The translations under genes were made by a program, and so were the position numbers. A stretch of DNA of 7,849 nt from Bacteroidota bacterium (GTDB taxonomy: Bacteria > Bacteroidota > Rhodothermia > Rhodothermales > UBA10348): the NCBI GenBank assembly GCA_027620595.1, contig JAQCDI010000115.1, forward strand, positions 1 through 7,849, in the 5' to 3' direction. A model generated the notes under the pieces. It searched no databases, was not told the DNA's origin, and saw nothing but the letters and a program-made list of their open reading frames with translations. Positions 6,701 through 7,849 of the stretch are shown here, in pieces. Numbering within the stretch: the stretch's first letter is position 1; every line of letters starts with the position of its first letter.

Positions 6701-6887
6701 CGGTCTCGTAGCCGGAGGACGAAGCGCCCTCGGGCACGGTGATGCCGTGGAAATAACGCGCAAACTCGTCGGGATGCCCCTCTACGTGCTCCACCAGGGG
6801 CGCGGACGCAGGTCTCGAACAGTCCATGAGCAACACGCCCAGGAGCAGCACAGGGATCAGGAGCCGGAACAGGGAAGCGGGTCGCAT
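3738..6887 (-). CDS. Exported Asp-box (BNR/VPS10-like) beta-propeller with T9SS tail
   Basis: The product has 1049 residues. Eleven Asp-box motifs (S-x-D-x-G-x-x-W type) mark propeller blades. Five start at residues 123, 177, 223, 267 and 318; six start at 607, 693, 744, 801, 849 and 904. Conserved landmarks are GSVGGGIWRS, HVDQH (577-581), GNDGGVFVS and GGTQDNGSWR. The fold is that of VPS10/sortilin-like, glycosyl-hydrolase-like propellers; no sialidase catalytic set is visible, so a binding or scaffold role is more likely. A segment of about 210 residues (about 368-575) without Asp-boxes separates the two sets. Residues 963-1049 (AWPNPF, VEVFDVQGRRV, GAYWIRV) form a T9SS type A sorting domain. 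The start at 6887 is chosen because a Leu-rich signal segment (MRPASLFRLLIPVLLLGVLL) begins there; upstream codons to 7115 overlap the divergent peptidase gene. The signal ends MDC at residue 23, a poor lipobox with Asp at -1. The alternative ASA site is followed by Pro, which signal peptidase I dislikes. Confidence 0.85.
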   Translation of the reverse strand: MRPASLFRLLIPVLLLGVLLMDCSRPASAPLVEHVEGHPDEFARYFHGITVPEGASSSGYETGYRRRAFAALQVARKGGSTPLPWMERGPGNVGGRTRGLVIDIADPTGNTLLAGSVGGGIWRSEDAGLTWTPTTDDAPRLSVTSIAQALSEPAVMYAGTGEGFPNADASIGDGILKSTDGGRSWHFLPSTSGGRDFLFVNRVIVSPEDPDLVVAATRTGIWRSGDGGASWTRVLETSGFWGFYQVLEQPGNFSIQWAVEDGTGVWKSTDAGITWAPSNAGLEEAESGARIELGTSPLEPGLIYALVENADGVDPVYQSDDGGELWMPYLAAPGTTLSDIAGSQGWYDLMVHPHPKDKDRVFLGGIDLYRAQRTAGTTQAGFLQNAEEINTESFLSFVNFSAAHLRGGLRVGTQEDESTIQPEDMVSVEVRFGPGRSQMAHRFVPRDTSGVNFADYPYRDYVSVPFEVWDVDNDRQLGVSFRDREDNGAFDLSLFNSDNLDREYVLISARDYTGSVPDAALAQNGGVRTDLAYFFWPILATGATWNPEELPESLLRFTWRQRQALQGNLTSIGSGVHVDQHVMRSVSTGPLASDVRLVLGNDGGVFVSNDAGQNWVGRFRGYNTTQFYGVDKKPGRTIYLGGTQDNGSWRSLGNPGPTSAWFGAGGGDGFDVLWHKQDDQRMITTSQYSHFRRSLNGGQSFQDAIIGLADTGSDCGCAQFLTSLSARADNSDVIYTLGSKGVWRSSNFAGSWQLRPIPAAEWGYGGSGRVHVSNADGEVVWAGYEMDPTASGSDHAGALQRSTNDGETFSSTTSPSWAPGRLAGLNSSHEDANTVYATFGFFGDPKLIRSRDGGETWEDLSGFLGWTGTGVVSPNGFPDVTTYDVLDFPGSPVLWAATEIGLIESLDDGATWQLADNGLPAVAIWQIRLLDDEVVLATHGRGVWTLPVGSVPTETEEEPTLPLRLEIGSAWPNPFSQSLTITWTAPVSTTARVEVFDVQGRRVATLFDGAVPAGRQEVGWEAGALVPGAYWIRVGTPEGTVTRSVVHIR

Positions 6888-7035
6888 CACGGAGGGGGGT
6901 TCTTTGCACGCGGTTGAGCGGGATCCTAAGTTGGGGTGCCGTCCCGGAAGGGAGGGCTGCCATCTCTCGCAGGCGTGCCGCAGGCACGAAAATAGCCAAC
7001 TTCCACCAAAAGTGCCGCCCCCGAAGCGCGTGTCG
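6888..7035. promoter_or_regulatory. Divergent promoter region, propeller and M14 genes
   Basis: These 148 bp separate the divergent start codons, so both promoters should lie here. The only AT-rich island is 6987-7012. On the minus strand it gives TATTTTCG (6994-6987), close to the Bacteroidota -7 element TAnnTTTG, but no -33 TTTG lies at proper spacing. Next to it, GCAGGC is directly repeated at 6969-6974 and 6980-6985 (11-bp period), overlapping the dyad CGTGCC-GCA-GGCACG (6974-6988). This is a plausible shared operator. Neither gene has a clear Shine-Dalgarno site. Confidence 0.4.
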
Positions 7036-7849
7036 ATGCACCGATTCCTTGCCGTCCTGATCCTTCTTTCGAGCTCTGCCCTGACGCCTGCCCTTTCCGG
7101 TGCCCAGGTCCCCACGACGCCCGACGCGTTCCTGGGCTATCAGCTTGGGGAGCGGTTCACCCCCCACCACCGCATCGTGGCCTATTTCGAAGAGGTTGCG
7201 GAACAGAGCGATCGGGTCCAGTTGACGACCTACGGGCAAACCAATGAGGGGCGCCCCCTGATGCTGGCCTTCATCTCCTCGCCGGCCAATCTGGCGCGGC
7301 TCGAAGAAATCCGGGAGGCGAACCTGCGACGGGCCCGTCTGATCGATGGCACCCCCGGGGATGACCGCACGGCCATCGTGTGGCTCTCCTACAACGTGCA
7401 CGGCAACGAATCCAACAGTTCGGAAGCGGCCATGGCCACGCTGCACAGGCTGGCGGATCCCGCGAATGCCGAAGCGGCCGGTTGGCTCGAACACACGGTG
7501 GTCATCATCGACCCCCTCATCAACCCCGACGGACGGGACCGCTACGTGAACTGGTACAACCAGGTCGTGGGCATGCAGATGGATGCCGACCCGGTGGCCG
7601 CCGAGCACGATGAACCGTGGCCGGGTGGACGGGCGAACCATTATCTTTTTGACCTCAACAGGGACTGGTCCTGGCAGACCCAGGTCGAGACGCGGCAGCG
7701 CATTCCAGAGCTGCTCTCGTGGATGCCGCATGTACACGTGGATTTCCATGAGCAGGGGGTCAATTCTCCCTACTACTTTGCTCCTGCGGCCGAACCGCAA
7801 CACGAGGAGGTCACGCCTTGGCAGCGCTCGTTCCAGGAGACGATTGGCC
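7036..7849 (+). CDS. M14 zinc carboxypeptidase, 3' end outside the window
   Basis: The first 271 residues of an exported M14 (carboxypeptidase A-like) metallopeptidase are present; the frame is open at the window edge. A signal peptide (1-23, ending SGA) is followed by Gln24. The catalytic core is readable: zinc ligands His122 and Glu125 in NVHGNE, the NPDGRDR motif (163-169) with a substrate-binding Arg, the Asn-Arg pair in DLNRDW (206-211), and the third zinc ligand in HVDFHEQG (234-241), most likely His238. The catalytic Glu of family M14 would lie beyond the window. The enzyme should trim peptides in the periplasm or outside the cell. Segments such as YNVHGNES, WPGGRANHYLFDLNRDW and VNSPYYFAPAAEP match my memory of Bacteroidota/Rhodothermia M14 proteins, usually well over 800 residues. 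It is transcribed away from the propeller gene. The ATG at 7036 is chosen because the signal peptide starts there. Confidence 0.88.
   Translation, partial: MHRFLAVLILLSSSALTPALSGAQVPTTPDAFLGYQLGERFTPHHRIVAYFEEVAEQSDRVQLTTYGQTNEGRPLMLAFISSPANLARLEEIREANLRRARLIDGTPGDDRTAIVWLSYNVHGNESNSSEAAMATLHRLADPANAEAAGWLEHTVVIIDPLINPDGRDRYVNWYNQVVGMQMDADPVAAEHDEPWPGGRANHYLFDLNRDWSWQTQVETRQRIPELLSWMPHVHVDFHEQGVNSPYYFAPAAEPQHEEVTPWQRSFQETIG

Noticed and set aside
3738..6887. Sialidase or other glycosidase activity for the propeller protein
   Set aside because: Asp-boxes are structural. I see no FRIP-type arginine motif or sialidase Tyr/Glu/Asp set, so no enzyme activity is claimed.
6120..6917. Plus-strand ORF of 265 codons
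   Set aside because: It is antisense to the N-terminal Asp-box region, whose regular motifs show the minus strand is coding.
6888..7115. N-terminal extension of the propeller ORF to 7115
   Set aside because: The extra 76 codons overlap the start of the divergent M14 gene and place a Leu-rich signal segment internally. The start at 6887 gives a proper signal sequence.
6514..7803. Minus-strand ORF of 429 codons
   Set aside because: It lies antisense to the M14 gene and out of frame with the propeller gene. Its translation is Arg/His/Pro/Gly-rich with no domain, and the M14 motifs on the other strand are unmistakable.
1..7849. CRISPR array, insertion sequence, tRNA or rRNA
   Set aside because: No regularly spaced repeats with unique spacers, terminal inverted repeats with a transposase, cloverleaf or rRNA-like segments were seen on either strand.

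Overview
The window looks like a GC-rich (about 60% by eye) chromosomal segment of a Bacteroidota/Rhodothermota-type bacterium, most like the Rhodothermia (inference). Two large proteins end in type A sorting domains of the type IX secretion system (T9SS), with an AWPNPF strand, a [LV]FD-x-x-GR strand and a G-x-Y-x-x-R strand. Three of the four exported proteins carry Gln right after the predicted signal-peptide cleavage site, as Bacteroidota signal peptidase I substrates often do. No gene has a convincing Shine-Dalgarno site, which is also common in that phylum. No RNA genes, CRISPR arrays, insertion sequences or integrases were seen.

Layout. Positions 1-177 are the leader of a plus-strand FliA/WhiG-type sigma factor gene (178-945). 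It converges, with a 9-bp gap, on a minus-strand gene for a small exported beta-rich protein of unknown function (955-1521); one hairpin covers both stop codons. A 248-bp gap (1522-1769) holds three GTAATC boxes in helical phase and a dyad. Next on the minus strand are a 618-residue exported protein with four CBM2-like modules and no catalytic domain (1770-3626), and a 1049-residue exported Asp-box (BNR/VPS10-like) beta-propeller protein (3738-6887). After a 148-bp divergent promoter region, a plus-strand M14 zinc carboxypeptidase gene (7036 onward) runs off the end of the window.

Function. Four of the five genes encode exported proteins, so the region is mainly a cell-surface or secretome neighbourhood: a candidate polysaccharide-binding protein, a large propeller, a small periplasmic or surface protein and a peptidase. 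The three minus-strand genes run in the same direction (propeller, CBM protein, small protein), but their 111- and 248-bp gaps make a single tight operon uncertain. Control of the cluster by the sigma factor is possible but not shown by the sequence. No complete new system (defence, mobile or biosynthetic) is evident. The less usual items are the catalysis-free four-module CBM protein, the long insertion inside the propeller, the phased repeats before the small exported gene and the hairpin shared by two stop codons.
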